DNA of 33,936 nt from Paucidesulfovibrio sp050251775 (GTDB lineage Bacteria > Desulfobacterota > Desulfovibrionia > Desulfovibrionales > Desulfovibrionaceae): the NCBI GenBank assembly GCA_050251775.1, contig JBFWMD010000036.1, positions 1-33,936 on the forward strand, read 5' to 3'. Shown one piece after another: positions 33,342 to 33,936 of the stretch. The notes under the pieces were generated by a model. That model was not told where the DNA came from. It searched no databases and worked only from the letters and a program-made list of their open reading frames with translations. Each line of letters starts with the position of its first letter. Positions within the stretch are counted from its first letter, which is position 1. The position numbers and the translations under genes were made by a program.

Positions 33342-33809
33342 TTATTTTTCTGGGCCGTGCAGGCCTAAGCTTTTGGTTGCATAGTCGAAGTGCTTGTCTT
33401 GCCCCTTGGTATGGCACACGCGACAGACGTCCTCACCGGGTTTGGCCACGATGGTGGATGGAGTGCCGCCGCTTTGGACGTGGGCACGGCCAGGTCCATG
33501 GCAGGCCTCACACTGCACGTCGGCAAGTTCCGGGGTCAGATCCTGGTCCATGTAGCCGCCGTCCTGGCCGTAGCCCACGACATGACACCGGAAGCAATCC
33601 GGGATGGACTGCTTCTCCGAGCCCTGGGTCTTGAGGTCCTCGAAGGCGTTGCCGTGGCGGGTGGCTCTCCAACCCTCCACCTGCTTCGGATGACACTCGG
33701 CGCAGGCCTTGTAGCCCAGGTAGTCGCCGAATACCTCGGCATCGGCATGGTGCGGTACCATCCAGGCCAGGAGCAGGGCTGTGACCCAGTATGCGGGGAT
33801 AAGCTTCAT
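33342..33809 (-). CDS. Periplasmic tetrahaem cytochrome c
   Basis: 155 residues with a signal peptide (MKLIPAYWVTALLLAWMVPH, about 1-24). Four CxxCH motifs are seen at residues 36-40 (CAECH), 72-76 (CFRCH), 100-104 (CEACH) and 129-133 (CRVCH), so four covalent haems are expected. Possible axial histidines are at 52 (RHGNAF), 110, 140 and 151. The pattern, including GYKACAECH then W..TRHGNAF, is like the cytochrome c554/c-prime family. It should carry electrons in the periplasm. The start ATG 33809 is chosen because it opens the signal peptide; an in-frame extension upstream is not credible. Neighbours are a DUF1573 gene and a helix-hairpin-helix protein. Confidence 0.92.
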   Translation of the reverse strand: MKLIPAYWVTALLLAWMVPHHADAEVFGDYLGYKACAECHPKQVEGWRATRHGNAFEDLKTQGSEKQSIPDCFRCHVVGYGQDGGYMDQDLTPELADVQCEACHGPGRAHVQSGGTPSTIVAKPGEDVCRVCHTKGQDKHFDYATKSLGLHGPEK

Positions 33810-33819
33810 GCTTGACCGC

Positions 33820-33936
33820 CTAGCAATTGCAGTTGGATGCGGGCTTGACGTACAACTTGTCCTTGAGTTTGCGCAGCAATGAAGGATCAATGCCCTTCAC
33901 ATCCAACAATTCGTCTATGTCCACGAATTCACCGTT
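33820..33936 (-). CDS. Helix-hairpin-helix protein, C-terminal 38 residues only
   Basis: The frame enters from the right edge and reads NGEFVDIDELLDVKGIDPSL, LLRKLKDKLYVKPASNCNC, then stops at 33822-33820. FVDIDELLDVKGIDPSLL fits a helix-hairpin-helix as in ComEA-like or GspK-like proteins. The last four residues are NCNC, a cysteine-rich tail. It lies 10 bases upstream of the tetrahaem cytochrome and should be co-transcribed. The family and the full length cannot be decided from this window. Confidence 0.55.
   Translation of the reverse strand, partial: NGEFVDIDELLDVKGIDPSLLRKLKDKLYVKPASNCNC

Noticed and set aside
1..33936. CRISPR arrays, tRNA or rRNA genes, attachment sites
   Set aside because: No regular repeat-spacer pattern, cloverleaf or ribosomal sequence was noticed on either strand.

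Overview
The window looks like chromosome of a GC-rich, strictly anaerobic delta-proteobacterium of the Desulfovibrio type. The evidence is a tungsten-type aldehyde:ferredoxin oxidoreductase beside pterin-cofactor genes, a MoeA fused to a periplasmic-binding-protein-like domain, c-type cytochromes with CxxCH motifs, an archaeal-type peroxiredoxin, a MetPS-type transporter, and many multi-PAS histidine kinases with HDOD or HD-GYP response regulators. This assignment rests on gene content; no rRNA or tRNA gene was seen.

Layout. Bases 1-553 (minus) are the start of a NarL/FixJ response regulator that runs off the window. Bases 992-4050 (minus) form one tight operon: an EAL-HDOD signalling protein, an MTH1187-type thiamine-binding protein, ThiM and ThiE. 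A divergent, probably Fur/PerR-controlled promoter drives an archaeal-type peroxiredoxin (4237-4878). Bases 4961-13675 are a tungsto/molybdopterin region. It holds a 194-residue protein with a MoaD-like segment (minus), the AOR, MoaD, a MoeB/ThiF-like activating enzyme, MoaC (minus), MoeA, a MoeA-PBP fusion, and a membrane protein one base downstream of the fusion.

Bases 13678-21006 (minus) are a signalling operon in which every gene overlaps the next: Cache-PAS kinase, soluble five-PAS kinase, REC-HDOD, and REC with a degenerate HD-GYP. Bases 21188-23856 (plus) encode an exported beta-propeller-like protein with one haem c motif, and a DUF4197 lipoprotein-like or exported protein, followed by a bidirectional terminator. 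Bases 23946-25562 (minus) are an NSS-family transporter and its 34-residue MetS-type subunit. Bases 25772-31935 (minus) are a second signalling operon: Cache-HAMP-PAS kinase, stand-alone receiver, a kinase with an eroded ATP-binding box, and REC-HD-GYP. Bases 31936-32609 carry scrambled transposase remnants. The right end (minus) has a helix-hairpin-helix protein, a tetrahaem cytochrome and a DUF1573 protein.

How the genes fit together. MoaD, the MoeB-like enzyme, MoaC and two MoeA paralogues would build and metallate the pterin cofactor used by AOR. The thi genes salvage thiazole and couple it into thiamine phosphate. The two kinase operons both end in cyclic-dinucleotide-type output modules, some of which look catalytically dead. 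Most likely novelties are the MoaD-like 194-residue protein next to AOR, the membrane protein behind MoeA-PBP, the haem-propeller hybrid and the degenerate signalling proteins.
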